DNA from: Amaranthus tricolor
Lineage: Eukaryota > Streptophyta > Magnoliopsida > Caryophyllales > Amaranthaceae
DNA length: 64,000 bases
Assembly (NCBI RefSeq): GCF_026212465.1
Contig: NC_080061.1
Span: 22,954,787-23,018,786, forward strand
Direction: 5' to 3'
The notes under the pieces were generated by a model. That model was not told the origin of the DNA. It saw only the letters and a program-made list of their open reading frames with translations, and ran no database searches. The translations under genes were made by a program, and so were the position numbers. Shown here piece by piece: positions 34,434 to 49,500 of the stretch; position 1 is the stretch's first letter, and each line of letters begins with the position of its first letter.

Positions 34434-37400
34434 GCTTGAAAAATGTTTTTTATAAGTTATGTTTTTTATAAGTTTTTTTTAGTTTTTTGGCACTTTCTTG
34501 GATAAAGTTGTTCAAACTTGCCTTGTTTTGCATGAAACATGCCACCCAACACTATTTAGCTTATATTATTGTGTTGACATGGTTATACTCGAAAACAACA
34601 GTCATGTACTTTAAAATACTTGCTAAGGTTTATTTTTAATGTTTTATATATTTTTTTGGTACTTTCTCGCATAAAGTGGTTCAAACTTGGTTTGTTTCGC
34701 ACGAAACATGCACACAACACTATTTGGTATAAATTATTGTGTTGAAATGGTTCAAATCGAAAACTTTTGTCATATGCTAGAAATTACGTGCTAAGGTATT
34801 TCTTTAAGTATTTTTTAGCTTTTTAGCAGTTTCTTGCATAAATTTGTTCAAACATGCCTTTTTTTGCACGAAACATGGCACCCAGCACTATTTAGTTTAT
34901 ATTATTGTGTTGACATGGTTATACTCAAAAACAATAGTCATGTACTTGAAAATACTTGCTAAGTTGTGTTTTTAATGTTTTTTATTTTTTTTGGCACTTT
35001 CTCGCATAAAGTGTTTTAAAGTTGGTTTGTTTCGCACAAAACCTTAAACATAAAACTATTTGGTATAAATTATTGTGGTTAAATCATTTGAATCAAAAAC
35101 AATAGTTATATGCTTGAAATTACGTGCTAAGTTGTTTTTTTTAAGTTTTTTTTAGCTTTTTTAGCACTTTCTCGCATAAAGTTGTTCAAACTTAGTTGTT
35201 TTGCATGAAACATGGCACCAAACACTATTTAGTTTATATTATTGTGTTGAAATGGTTCGACTCGAAAACAATAGTCATGTACTTGAAATTATGTGCTAAG
35301 TTATGTTTTTAATGTTTTTTATATTTTTTTGGCACTTTCTTGCATAAAGTTGTTCAAACTTTGTTTGTTTCACACGAAACCAACCGCACAATACTATTTG
35401 GTATAAATTATTGTGTTGAAATGGTTAGAATCAAAAACAATAGTCATATGCTTGAAATTACGTGCTAAGTTGTTTTTTTCAAGTTTTATTTTTCTTTTTT
35501 CGCACTTTCTCGCATAAAGTTATTCAAACTCGGTTTGTTTTGCACGAAACATGGCACCCAACACTATTTAGTTTATATTATTTTGTTGAAATGGTTAGAT
35601 TCGAAAACAATAGTTATGTACTTGAAATTACGTGCTAAGTTACATTTTTAATGTTTTTTTTTATTTTTTGGCACTTTCTCGCATAAAGTTGTTCAACGAT
35701 GGTTTGTTTCACACGAAACCAACCGCATAACACTATTTGGCATAAATTATTGTGTTGAAATAGTTCGAATCGAGAACTATTGTCATATGCTTGAAATTAC
35801 GTGCTAAGTTGTATTTTTTAAGTTTTTTTTTTTTTTTTAGCTTTTTTAGCACTTTCTTGGATAAAGTTGTTCAAACTTGCCTTGTTTTGCATGAAACATG
35901 GCACCCAACACTATTCAGTTTATATTATTCTGTTGACATGGTTATACTCGAAAACAATAGTCATGTACTTGAAAATACTTGCTAAGTTGTGTTTTTAATG
36001 TTTTTCATATTTTTTTGGCACTTTCTCGCATAAATTAGTTCAAACTTGGTTTGTTTCGCATGAAACCTAGCACATTAAACCTTTTTGTATAAATTATTGT
36101 GTCTAAATGGTTTGAATCGAAAACAATAGTTATATGCTTGAAATTACGTGCTAAGTTGTTTCTTTAAAGTTTTTTTTAGCTTTTTTAGCACTTTCTCGCA
36201 TAAAGTTGTTCAAACTTGGTTTGTTTTGCACGAAACATGGCACTCAACACTATTTAGTTTATATTATTGTGTTGAAATGGTTAGACGCGAAAACAATAGT
36301 CATATGCTTGAAATTACGTGCTAAGTAGTTTTTTTTAAGTTTTTTTTTTTAGCTTTTTTAGCACTTTCTCGCATAAATTTGTTCAAACTTGGTTTCTTAT
36401 GCACGAAACATGGCAACCAACACTATTTAGTTTACATTATTGTGTTGAAATGGTTAGACTCGAAAACGATAGTCATGTACTAGAAATTACGTGCTAAGTT
36501 ACGTTTTTAATGTTTTTTATATTTTTTTGGCACTTTCATGCATAAAGTGGTTCAAACTTTGTTTGTTTCACACGAAACCAACCGCACAACACTATTTGGT
36601 ATAAATTATTGTGTTGAAATGGTTAGAATCGAAAACAATAGTCATATGCTTGAAATTACGTGCTAAGTTGTGTTTTTTCAAGTTTTTTTTAGCTTTTTTG
36701 GCACTTTCTTGGATAAAGTTGTTCAAACTTGCCTTGCTTGGCACGAAACGTGGCACCCAACACTATTAAGTTTATATTATTATGTAGACATTGTTATACT
36801 CGAAAACAATAGTCATGCACTTTAAAACACTTTCTAAGATTTATTTTTAATGTTTTATATATTTTTTAGGTACTTTCTCGCATAAAGTGTTTCAAACTTG
36901 GTTTTTTTCGCACGAAATATGGCACACAATACTATTTGGTATATATTATTGTGTTGAAGTGGTTCAAATCGAGAACTATAGTCATATGCTTGAAGTTACG
37001 TGCTAAGTTTCTATTTTATAGTTTTTTTTAGCTTTTTTAGCACTTTCTCTCATAAAATTATTCAAACTTGGTATGTTTTGCACGAAACATGGCACCCAAC
37101 GCTATTTAGTTTATATTATTGTGTTCAAATGGTTAGACTCGAACACAATAGTCATGTACTTGAAATTAAATGCTAAGTTGCGTTTTTAATGATATTTATA
37201 TTTTTTAGGCACTTTCTCGCATAAAGTGGTTCAAACATGGTTTGTTTCGCACGAAACTTGGCGCACAACACTATTTAGTATAAATTATTGAATTGAAATG
37301 CTTCGAATTGAGAACTATTGTCATATGCTTGAAATTACGTGCTAAATTGCATTTTTTTAAGTTTTTTTTAGCTTTTTTAAGTTGTTCAAACTTGCCTTGT

Positions 37401-40400
37401 TTTTCACGAAACATGGCACCCAACACTATTCAGTTTATATTATTGTGTTGACATGGTTATACTCCAAAACAATAGTCATTTACTTCAAAATACTTGCTAA
37501 GTTGTGTTTTTTAATGTTTTTTATATTTTTTGCCACTTTCTCGCATAAAGTGGTTCAAACTTGGTTTGTTTCGTACGAAACCTAGCACATTAAACCATTT
37601 GGTATAATTTATTGTGCTGAAATGGTTTGAATGGAAAACAATAGTTACATGCTTTAAATTACGTGCTAAGTTGTTTCTTTAATGTTTTTTTTTATCTTTT
37701 TTAGCACTTTCTCGTATAAAGTTGTTTAAGCTTAATTTTTTGCACCAAACATGGCACCCAACACTATTTAGTTTATATTATTGTGTTGAAATGGTTATAC
37801 TCGAAAACTATAGTCATGTACTTGAATTTACGTGCTAAAGTGGTTCAAACTTTGTTTGTTTCACACGAAACCAACCTCACAACATTATTTGGTATAAATT
37901 ATTGTGTTGAAATGATTAGAATCGATAACCATAGTCATGTGATTTAAATTACGTGCTAAGTTGTTTTTTTCACGTTATATTAGCTATTTAGCATTTTCTT
38001 GCATAAAGTTGTTGAAACTTGCATTGTTTTGCACGAAACATGGCACAGAACACTATTAAGTTTATATTATTGTGTTGAAATGGTTATACTCGAAAACAAT
38101 AGTCATGTACTTGAAAATACTTGCTAAGTTGTGTTTTTAATGTTTTTTATAATTTTTTTGGCACTTTTTCGCATAAAGTGGTTCAAATTTGGTTTGTTTC
38201 ACACGAAGTTTCTATTTTATAGCTTTTTTGTTAGCTTTTTTAGCACTTTCTTGCATAAAGTTATCCAAACTTGGTTTGTTTTACACGAAACATGGCACCC
38301 AACGCTATTTAGTTTATATTATTGTGTTGAAATGGTTAGACTCGAAAACAATAGTCATGTACTTGAAATTACATTCTAAGTTGTGTTTTTAATGTTTTTT
38401 ATATTTTTTTGGCACTTTCTCGCATGGTTCAAACTTTGTTTGTTTCATACGAAAGCAACCGCACAACACTATTTGGTATAAATTATTGTGTTGAAATGGT
38501 TAGAATCGAAAACAATAGTCATATGATTGAAATTACATGCTAAGTTATTTTTTTCAAGTTATTTTACCTTTTTTAGCACTTTCTTGCATAAAGTTGTTCA
38601 AACTAGCATTGTTTTGCATGAAACATGGCACCCAACACAAAGTTGTTCAAATTTGTGATTTTAATATTTTTTAAATTTTTTTGGCACTATCTCACATAAA
38701 GTGGTTCAAACTTAGTTTTTTTCGCACGAAACATTGCACACAACACTATATGGTAAATTATTATGTTGAAATGGTTCAAATCAAGAACTATAGTCATATG
38801 CTTGAAATTATGTACTAAGTTTCTATTTTGAAGTTTTTTTTCGCTTTTTTAGCACTTTCTCGCATAAAGTTATTCAAACTTGGTTTGTTTTGCACGAATC
38901 ATGGCACCGAATGCTATTTAGTTTATGTAGTGTGTTGAAATGGTTTGACTCGAAAACAATAGTCATGTACTTGAAATTACGTGCTAAGTTACTTTTTTAA
39001 TGTTTTTTTATATTTTTTTTTGCACTTTCTCGCATAAAGTGGTTCAAACTCTAATTGTTTCGAACGAAACCAACCACACAACACTATTTTGTATAAATTA
39101 TTGTGTTGAAATGGTTAGAATCGAAAACAATAGTCACATGCTTGAAATTACGTGCAAAGTTGTGTTTTTTCAAGTTTTTTTTTAGCTTTTTTGGCACTTT
39201 CTTGGCAAGTAGCTTGAAATTACTTGCATTGTGTTGACATGGTTATATTAAAACAATAGTCATGTACTTGAAACTACTTGCTAAGTTGTGTTTTTTATGT
39301 TTTTTATATTTTTTTGGCACTTTCTCGCATAAAGTGGTTCAAACTTGGTTTGTTTCGCACGAAACCTAGCACATTAAACCATTTGGTATAAATTATTGTG
39401 TTGAAATGGTTTGAATCAAAAACAATAGTTATATGCTAGAAATTACGTGCTAAGTTGTTTCTTTAATGTTTTTTTATAGCTTTTTTAGCACTTTCTCGTA
39501 TAAAGTTGTTGAAACTTGATTTGTTTTTCACGAAACATGGCACCCAACACTATTTAGTTTATATTATTGTGTGGAAATGGTTAGACTCGAAAACAATAGT
39601 CATGTGCTTGAAATTACGTGCTAAGTTGCGTTTTTAATGTTTTTTATATTTTATTGGCACTTCCGCGAATAAAGTGGTTCAAACTTTGTTTGTTTCACAC
39701 AAAACCAACCGCACAACACTATTTGGTATAAATTATTGTGTTGAAATGGTTAGAATCGAAAAACAATAGTAATATGCATGAAATTACGTGCTAAGTTGTT
39801 TTTTTCAAGTTATTTTAGCTTTTTTAGCACTTTCTTGCATAAAGTTGTTCAAACTTTCATTGTTTTGCACGAAATATAGCACCCAATACTATTCAGTTTA
39901 TATTATTGTGTTGACATTGTTATACTCGAAAACAATAGTCATGTACTTGAAAATACTTGCTAAGTTGTGTTTTTAATGTTTTTTATATTTTTTTTGGCAC
40001 TTTCTCGCATAAAGTGTTTCAAACTTGCTTTATTTCGCACGAAACATGGCACACAACAATATTTGGTATAAATTATTGTGTTGAAATGGTTCAAATGGAG
40101 AACTATAGTCATATGCTTGAAATTACGTGCTAAGTTTCTATTTTATAGTTTTTTTTAGCTTTTTTAGCACTTTCTCGCTTAAAGTTATTCAAACTTGGTT
40201 TGTTTTGCACGAAATATAAAACTATTTGGTATAAATTATTGTGTTGAAATGGTTTGAATGGAAAACAATAGTTATATGCTTGATACGTGCTAAGTAGTTT
40301 CTTTAAAGTTTTTTTTAGCTTTTTTAGCACTTTCTCGTAAAACGTTGTTTATCCTTAGTTTGTTTTGCATGAAATATGGCACCCAACACTATTTAGTTTA

Positions 40401-42290
40401 TATTATTGTGTTAAAATGGTTAGACTCGAAAACAGTAGTCATGTACTTTAAATTACGTGCTTACTTGCGTTTTTAATGTTTTTTATATTTTTTTGGCATT
40501 TTTTCGCATAAACTGGTTCTAAGTTTGTTTGTTCCACACGAAACCAACCGCACAACACTATTTGGTATAAATTATTGTGTTGAAATGGTTAGAATTGAAA
40601 ACAATAGTCATATGATTGAAATTACGTGCTAAGTTGTTTTTTTCAAGTTATTTTAGCTTTTTTAGCACTTTCTTGTCTAAAGTTATTCAAACTTGCATTG
40701 TTTTGCATGAAACATGGCACCTAACACTATTCAATTTATATTATTTTGTTCACATGGTTATACTCGAAAATAATAGTCATGTACTTGAAAATACTTGCAA
40801 AGTTGTGTTTTTAATGTTTTTTATATTTTTTTGGCACTTTCTCGCATAAAGTGGTTCAAACTTGGTTTGTTTTACACGTAACATGGCACACAACACTATT
40901 TCGTATAAATTATTGTGTTGAAATGGTTCAAATCGAGAACTATACTCATATGATTGAAATTACGTGCCAAGTTTATATTTTATAGTTTTTTTTCCTTTTT
41001 TGGCACTTTCTTGTATAAAGTTGTTCAAACTTGCCTTGTTTTGCACGAAACATGGCACCGAACGCTATTTAGTTTCTATTATTGTGTTTTTAATGTTTTT
41101 AATGTTAAGCTGCGTTTTTAATGTTTTTTATATTTTTTTGGCACTTTCTCGCATAAAATGGTTCAAACATTGTTTGTTTCGCACGAAACATTGCACATAA
41201 CATTATTTGGTATAAATTTTTGCGTTGAAATGTTTTGAATCGAGAACTATTGTTATATGCTTGAAATTTCGTGCTAAGTTTTATCTAGAAAGTTTTTTTA
41301 GCTTTTTTAGCACTATCTCGCATAAAGTTGTTCAAACTTGGTTTGTTTTGCACGAAACATGGCACCCAACACTATTTGATTTAATATTACTGTGTTGAAA
41401 TGGTTAGACTCGAAAACAATAGTCATGCACTTGGAATTACGTGTTAAGTTGTGTTTTTAATGTTTTTTATAATTTTTTGGACTTTTTCGCATAAAGTGCT
41501 TTAAACTTGGTTTGTTTCGCACGAAACCAAAAACATAATACTATTTGGTATAAATTATTATATTGAAATGGTTAGAATCGAAAACAATAGTTAGATGCTT
41601 GAAATTATGTGTTTAGTTGTTTCTTTAATGTTTTTTTAGCTTTTTTAGCACTTTCTCACATAAAGTTGTTCAAACTTGGTTTGTTTTGCACGAAACATGG
41701 CACCCAACACTATTTAATTTTTATTATTGTGTTGAAATGGTTAGACTCGAAAACAATAGTCATGTACTTGAAATTACGTGCTAAGTTGCGTTTTTAATGT
41801 TTTTTATATTTTTTTGGCACTTTCTCGCATAAAGTGGTTAAAACATTATTTGTTTCACACGAAAACAATCGCAGAACACTATTTGGTATAAATTATTTTG
41901 TTGAAATGGTTACAATCAAAACAATAGTCATATGATTGAAATTACGTGCTAAGTTGTTTTTTTCAAGTTATTTTAGCTTTTTTAGCACATTTTTGCATAA
42001 AGTTGTTCAAACTTGCATTGTTTTGCACGAAACATGGCACCCATCACTATTCAGTTTATATTATTGTGTTGACATGGTTATACTCGAAAACAATAGTCAT
42101 GTACTTGAAAATTCTTGCTAAGTTGTGTTTTCAATGTCTTTTATATTTTTTTTGCACTTTCTCGCATAAAGTGGTTCAAACTTGGTTTTTTCGCACGAAA
42201 CATGGCACACAACACTATTTCATATAAATTATTGTCTTTAAATGGTTCAAATCGAGAACTATAGTCATATGTTTGAAATTACATGCTAAG
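34434..42290. repeat. Satellite array, right flank, diverged and rearranged monomers
   Basis: The same ~170 bp A/B satellite as 1-16967. Many monomers are shortened or fused: near 37371 (about 17 bp lost), 37835, 38208 (half a monomer lost), 38638, 39205, 40215 and 41085. From about 41620 the monomer order already matches the later higher-order unit (its second half), so the transition into the ordered array is gradual. Confidence 0.93.
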
Positions 42291-43567
42291 TTTCTATTAT
42301 ATAGTTTTTTTTTTGCTTTTTTAGCACTTTCTCGCATAAAGTTATTCATACTTGGTTTGTTTTACATGAAACATGCCACCCAAGGCTATTTTGATTATAT
42401 TATTGTGGTAAAATGGTTACACTCGAAAACAATAGTCGTGTACTAGAAATTACATGCTAAGTTGCGTTTTTAATGATTTTTATATTTTTTTGGCACTTTC
42501 TCGTATAAAGTGGTTCAAACATTGTTTGTTTCGCAGGAAACTTGGCACACAACACTATTTAGTATAAAATATTGAGTTGAAATTACGTGCTAAGTTGCTT
42601 TTTTAAAGTTTTTTTTTAGCTTTTTTAGTACTTTCTTGCATAGAGTTGTTCAAACTTGCCTTGTTTTGCACGAAACATGGCACCCAACAATATTCAGTTT
42701 ATATTATTGTGTTGACATGGTTATACTCAATAACAATAGTCGTGTACTTGAAAAAACTTGCTATGTTGTGTTTTTAATGTTTTTTATATTTTTTTTTTTG
42801 CACTTTCTCGCATAAAGTGGTTCAACCTTGGTTTTTATCGCACGAAACATAAAACTATTTGGTAAAAATTATTGTGTTGAAATGGTTTGAATCGAAAACA
42901 ATAGTTAGATGCTTGAAATTATGTGCTAAGTTGTTTCTTTAATGTTTTTTTTTAGATTTTTTGGCACTTTCTCGCATAAAGTTGTTCAAACTTGGTTTGT
43001 TTTGCACGAAATATGGCACCCAACACTATTTAGTTTTTATTATTTTGTTGAAATGGTTAGACTCGAAAACAATAGTCATGTACTTGAAATTACGTGCTAA
43101 GTTGCGTTTTTAATGTTTTTTATATTTTTGTGGCACTTTTGTCGCATAAAGTGGTTAAAACTTTGTTTGTTTCGGACGAAACCAATCGCACAACACTATT
43201 TGGTATAAATTATTTTGTTGAAATGGTTAGAATCAAAACAATAGTCATATAATTGAAATTATGTGCTAAGTTTTTTTTTCATGTTATTTTAGCTTTTTTA
43301 GTACTTTTTTGCATAAAGTTGTTCAAACTTGCATTGTTTTGCACGAAACATGGCACCCATCACTATTCAGTTTTATATTATTGTGTTGACATGGTTATAC
43401 TTGAAAATACTTGCTAAGTTATGTTTTCATTGTTTTTTAGATTTTTTTGGCACTTTCTCGTATAAAGTGGTTCAAACTAGGTTTGTTTCGCACGAAACAT
43501 GGCACACAACACTATTTGATATAAAGTGGTTCAAACTATAGTCGTATGCTTAAAATTACGTGCTAAG
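42291..43567. repeat. Diverged 8-monomer higher-order unit
   Basis: From one TTTCTATTATATAG landmark to the next (TTTCTATTTTATAG, 43568), 1277 bp. Its monomers have the same diagnostic variants and order as the 8-mers beyond 58280: CCACCCAAGGC; GAGTTGAAA; CTCAATAACAATAGTCGTG; TTTTTATCGCACGAAA; then three more; and GATATAAAGTGG. It is shorter through deletions near 42576 and 43400. Confidence 0.75.
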
Positions 43568-46500
43568 TTTCTATTTTATAGTTTTTTTTTTCTTTTTTAG
43601 CACTTTCTCGCGTAAATTTATTCAAACTTGGTTTGTTTTGCACGAAACATGCCACCCAAGGCTATTTTGTTTATATTATTGTGTTAAAATGGTTACCATC
43701 GAAAAAAATAGTCATATACTTGAAATTACATGCAAAGTTGTGTTTTTAATGATTTTTATATTTTTTTGGCACTTTCTCGCATAAAGTGGTTCAAACACGG
43801 TTTGTTTCGCATGAAACTTGGCACACAACACTATTTAGTATAAGTTATTGAGTTGAAAATGGTTCGAATCGAGAACTATTGTCATATGCTTGAAATTACG
43901 TGCTAAGTTGCTTTTTTTAAGTTTTTTTTAGCTTTTTTAGCACTTTCTTGCATAAAGTTTTTCAAACTTGCATTGTTTTGCACGAAACATGGCACCCAAC
44001 ACTATTCAGTTTATATTATTGTGTTGACATGGTTATACTCAAAATTTGTTTGTTTCACACGAAACTAACCGCACAACACTATTTGGTATAAATTATTGTG
44101 TTGAAATGGTTAGACTCGAAAACAATAGTCATGTACTTGAAATTACATGCTAAGTTGCGTTTTTAATGATTTTTATATTTTTTTGGAACTTTCTCGCATA
44201 AAGTGGTTCAAATTTGCTTTGTTTCGCATGAAACATGGCGCACAACACTATTTGGTATAAATTATTGTGTTGAAATGGTTCAAATCGAGAATTATAGTCA
44301 TATGCTAGAAATTACGTGCTAATTTCTATTTTATAGTTTTTTTTTTTTTGCTTTTTTAGCACTTTCTCGCATAAAGTTATTCAAACTTGGTTTGTTTTGC
44401 ATGAAACATGCCACCCAAGGCTATTTTGTTTATATTATTATGTTAAAATGGTTAGACTCGAAAACAATAGTCATGTACTTGAAATTACATGCTAAGTTGC
44501 GTTTTTAATGATTTTTATATTTTTTTGGCACTTTCTCGCATACATGTGGTTCAAACATGGTTTGTTTCGCATGAAACTTGGCACACAACACTATTTAGTA
44601 TAAATTATTGAGTTGAAATGCTTCGAATCTAGAACTATTGTCATATGCTTGAAATTACGTGCTAAATTGCTTTTTTAAGTTTTTTTTAGCTTTTTTAGCA
44701 CTTTCTTGCATAAAGTTGTTCAAACTTTCCTTATTTTGGACAAAACATGGCACCTAACACTATTCAGTTTATATTATTGTGTTGACATGGTTATACTCAA
44801 AAACAATAGTCGTGTACTTTAAAAAACTTGCTATGTTGTGTTTTTAATGTTTTTTATATTTTTTTGGCACTTTTCTCGCATAAAGTGGTTCAACCTTTGT
44901 TTTTATCGCACGAAAGCTAAAACATAAAACTATTTGGTAAAAATTATTATGTTGAAATGGTTTGAATCGAAAACAATAGTTAGATGCTTCAAATTACGTG
45001 CTAAGTTGTTTCTTTAATGTTTTTTTTAGCTTTTTTAGCACTTTCTCGCATAAAGTTGTTTAAACTTGGTTTGTTTTGCACGAAACATGGCACCCAACAA
45101 TATTTAGTTTTTATTATTGTGTTGAAATGGTTAGACTCGAAAACAATAGTCATGTACTTGAAATTACGTGCAATGTTGCGTTTTTAATGTTTTTTATTTT
45201 TTTTTGGCACTTTTCTCACATAAAGTGGTTAAAACTATGTTTGTTTCAGACGAAACCAATCGCACAACACTATTTGGTATAAATTATAGTGTTGAAATGG
45301 TTAGAATCAAAACAATAGTCATATGATTGAAATTATGTGCTAAGTTTTTTTTTCAAGTTATTTTAGCTTTTTTAGTACTTTTTTGCATAAAGTTGTTCAA
45401 ACTTGCATTGTTTTGCACGAAACATGGTACCCATCACTATTCAGTTTATATTATTGTGTTGACATGGTTATACTCGAAAACCATAGTCATGTACTTGAAA
45501 ATACTTGCTAAGTTATGTTTTCATTGTTTTTTAGATTTTTTTGGCACTTTCTCGTATAAAGTGGTTCAAACTAGGTTTGTTTCGCACGAAACATGGCACA
45601 CAACACTATTTGATATAAAGTGGTTCAAACTATAGTCGTATACTTAAAATTACGTGCTAAGTTTCTATTTTATAGTTTTTTTTTTCTTTTTTAGCACTTT
45701 CTCGCGTAAATTTATTCAAACTTGGTTTGTTTTGCACGAAACATGCCACCCAAGGCTATTTTGTTTATATTATTGTGTTAAAATGGTTACCATCGAAAAA
45801 AATAGTCATGTACTTGAAATTACATGCAAAGTTGTGTTTTTAATGATTTTTATATTTTTTTGGCACTTTCTCGCATAAAGTGGTTCAAACACGGTTTGTT
45901 TCGCACGAAACTTGGCACACAACACTATTTAGTATAAGTTATTGAGTTGAAAATGGTTCGAATCGAGAACTATTGTCATATGCTTGAAATTACGTGCTAA
46001 GTTGCTTTTTTTAAGTTTTTTTTAGCTTTTTTAGCACTTTCTTGCATAAAGTTTTTCAAACTTGCATTGTTTTGCACGAAACATGGCACCCAACACTATT
46101 CAGTTTATATTATTGTGTTGACATGGTTATACTCAAAATTTGTTTGTTTCACACGAAACTAACCGCACAACACTATTTGGTATAAATTATTGTGTTGAAA
46201 TGGTTAGACTCGAAAACAATAGTCATGTACTTGAAATTACATGCTAAGTTGCGTTTTTAATGATTTTTATATTTTTTTGGAACTTTCTCGCATAAAGTGG
46301 TTCAAATTTGCTTTGTTTCGCATGAAACATGGCGCACAACACTATTTGGTATAAATTATTGTGTTGAAATGGTTCAAATCGAGAATTATAGTCATATGCT
46401 AGAAATTACGTGCTAATTTCTATTTTATAGTTTTTTTTTTTTGCTTTTTTAGCACTTTCTCGCATAAAGTTATTCAAACTTGGTTTGTTTTGCATGAAAC

Positions 46501-49500
46501 ATGCCACCCAAGGCTATTTTGTTTATATTATTATGTTAAAATGGTTAGACTCGAAAACAATAGTCATGTACTTGAAATTACATGCTAAGTTGCGTTTTTA
46601 ATGATTTTTATATTTTTTTGGCACTTTCTCGCATACATGTGGTTCAAACATGGTTTGTTTCGCATGAAACTTGGCACACAACACTATTTAGTATAAATTA
46701 TTGAGTTGAAATGCTTCGAATCTAGAACTATTGTCATATGCTTGAAATTACGTGCTAAATTGCTTTTTTAAGTTTTTTTTAGCTTTTTTAGCACTTTCTT
46801 GCATAAAGTTGTTCAAACTTTCCTTATTTTGGACAAAACATGGCACCTAACACTATTCAGTTTATATTATTGTGTTGACATGGTTATACTCAAAAACAAT
46901 AGTCGTGTACTTTAAAAAACTTGCTATGTTGTGTTTTTAATGTTTTTTATATTTTTTTGGCACTTTTCTCGCATAAAGTGGTTCAACCTTTGTTTTTATC
47001 GCACGAAAGCTAAAACATAAAACTATTTGGTAAAAATTATTATGTTGAAATGGTTTGAATCGAAAACAATAGTTAGATGCTTCAAATTACGTGCTAAGTT
47101 GTTTCTTTAATGTTTTTTTTAGCTTTTTTAGCACTTTCTCGCATAAAGTTGTTTAAACTTGGTTTGTTTTGCACGAAACATGGCACCCAACAATATTTAG
47201 TTTTTATTATTGTGTTGAAATGGTTAGACTCGAAAACAATAGTCATGTACTTGAAATTACGTGCAATGTTGCGTTTTTAATGTTTTTTATTTTTTTTTGG
47301 CACTTTTCTCACATAAAGTGGTTAAAACTATGTTTGTTTCAGACGAAACCAATCGCACAACACTATTTGGTATAAATTATAGTGTTGAAATGGTTAGAAT
47401 CAAAACAATAGTCATATGATTGAAATTATGTGCTAAGTTTTTTTTTCAAGTTATTTTAGCTTTTTTAGTACTTTTTTGCATAAAGTTGTTCAAACTTGCA
47501 TTGTTTTGCACGAAACATGGTACCCATCACTATTCAGTTTATATTATTGTGTTGACATGGTTATACTCGAAAACCATAGTCATGTACTTGAAAATACTTG
47601 CTAAGTTATGTTTTCATTGTTTTTTAGATTTTTTTGGCACTTTCTCGTATAAAGTGGTTCAAACTAGGTTTGTTTCGCACGAAACATGGCACACAACACT
47701 ATTTGATATAAAGTGGTTCAAACTATAGTCGTATACTTAAAATTACGTGCTAAGTTTCTATTTTATAGTTTTTTTTTTCTTTTTTAGCACTTTCTCGCGT
47801 AAATTTATTCAAACTTGGTTTGTTTTGCACGAAACATGCCACCCAAGGCTATTTTGTTTATATTATTGTGTTAAAATGGTTACCATCGAAAAAAATAGTC
47901 ATGTACTTGAAATTACATGCAAAGTTGTGTTTTTAATGATTTTTATATTTTTTTGGCACTTTCTCGCATAAAGTGGTTCAAACACGGTTTGTTTCGCACG
48001 AAACTTGGCACACAACACTATTTAGTATAAGTTATTGAGTTGAAAATGGTTCGAATCGAGAACTATTGTCATATGCTTGAAATTACGTGCTAAGTTGCTT
48101 TTTTTAAGTTTTTTTTAGCTTTTTTAGCACTTTCTTGCATAAAGTTTTTCAAACTTGCATTGTTTTGCACGAAACATGGCACCCAACACTATTCAGTTTA
48201 TATTATTGTGTTGACATGGTTATACTCAAAATTTGTTTGTTTCACACGAAACTAACCGCACAACACTATTTGGTATAAATTATTGTGTTGAAATGGTTAG
48301 ACTCGAAAACAATAGTCATGTACTTGAAATTACATGCTAAGTTGCGTTTTTAATGATTTTTATATTTTTTTGGAACTTTCTCGCATAAAGTGGTTCAAAT
48401 TTGCTTTGTTTCGCATGAAACATGGCGCACAACACTATTTGGTATAAATTATTGTGTTGAAATGGTTCAAATCGAGAATTATAGTCATATGCTAGAAATT
48501 ACGTGCTAATTTCTATTTTATAGTTTTTTTTTTTTGCTTTTTTAGCACTTTCTCGCATAAAGTTATTCAAACTTGGTTTGTTTTGCATGAAACATGCCAC
48601 CCAAGGCTATTTTGTTTATATTATTATGTTAAAATGGTTAGACTCGAAAACAATAGTCATGTACTTGAAATTACATGCTAAGTTGCGTTTTTAATGATTT
48701 TTATATTTTTTTGGCACTTTCTCGCATACATGTGGTTCAAACATGGTTTGTTTCGCACGAAACTTGGCACACAACACTATTTAGTATAAATTATTGAGTT
48801 GAAATGCTTCGAATCTAGAACTATTGTCATATGCTTGAAATTACGTGCTAAGTTGCTTTTTTAAGTTTTTTTTAGCTTTTTTAGCACTTTCTTGCATAAA
48901 GTTGTTCAAACTTTCCTTATTTTGGACAAAACATGGCACCTAACACTATTCAGTTTATATTATTGTGTTGACATGGTTATACTCAAAAACAATAGTCGTG
49001 TACTTTAAAAAACTTGCTATGTTGTGTTTTTAATGTTTTTTATATTTTTTTGGCACTTTTCTCGCATAAAGTGGTTCAACCTTTGTTTTTATCGCACGAA
49101 AGCTAAAACATAAAACTATTTGGTAAAAATTATTATGTTGAAATGGTTTGAATCGAAAACAATAGTTAGATGCTTCAAATTACGTGCTAAGTTGTTTCTT
49201 TAATGTTTTTTTTAGCTTTTTTAGCACTTTCTCGCATAAAGTTGTTTAAACTTGGTTTGTTTTGCACGAAACATGGCACCCAACAATATTTAGTTTTTAT
49301 TATTGTGTTGAAATGGTTAGACTCGAAAACAATAGTCATGTACTTGAAATTACGTGCAATGTTGCGCTTTTAATGTTTTTTATTTTTTTTTGGCACTTTT
49401 CTCACATAAAGTGGTTAAAACTATGTTTGTTTCAGACGAAACCAATCGCACAACACTATTTGGTATAAATTATAGTGTTGAAATGGTTAGAATCAAAACA

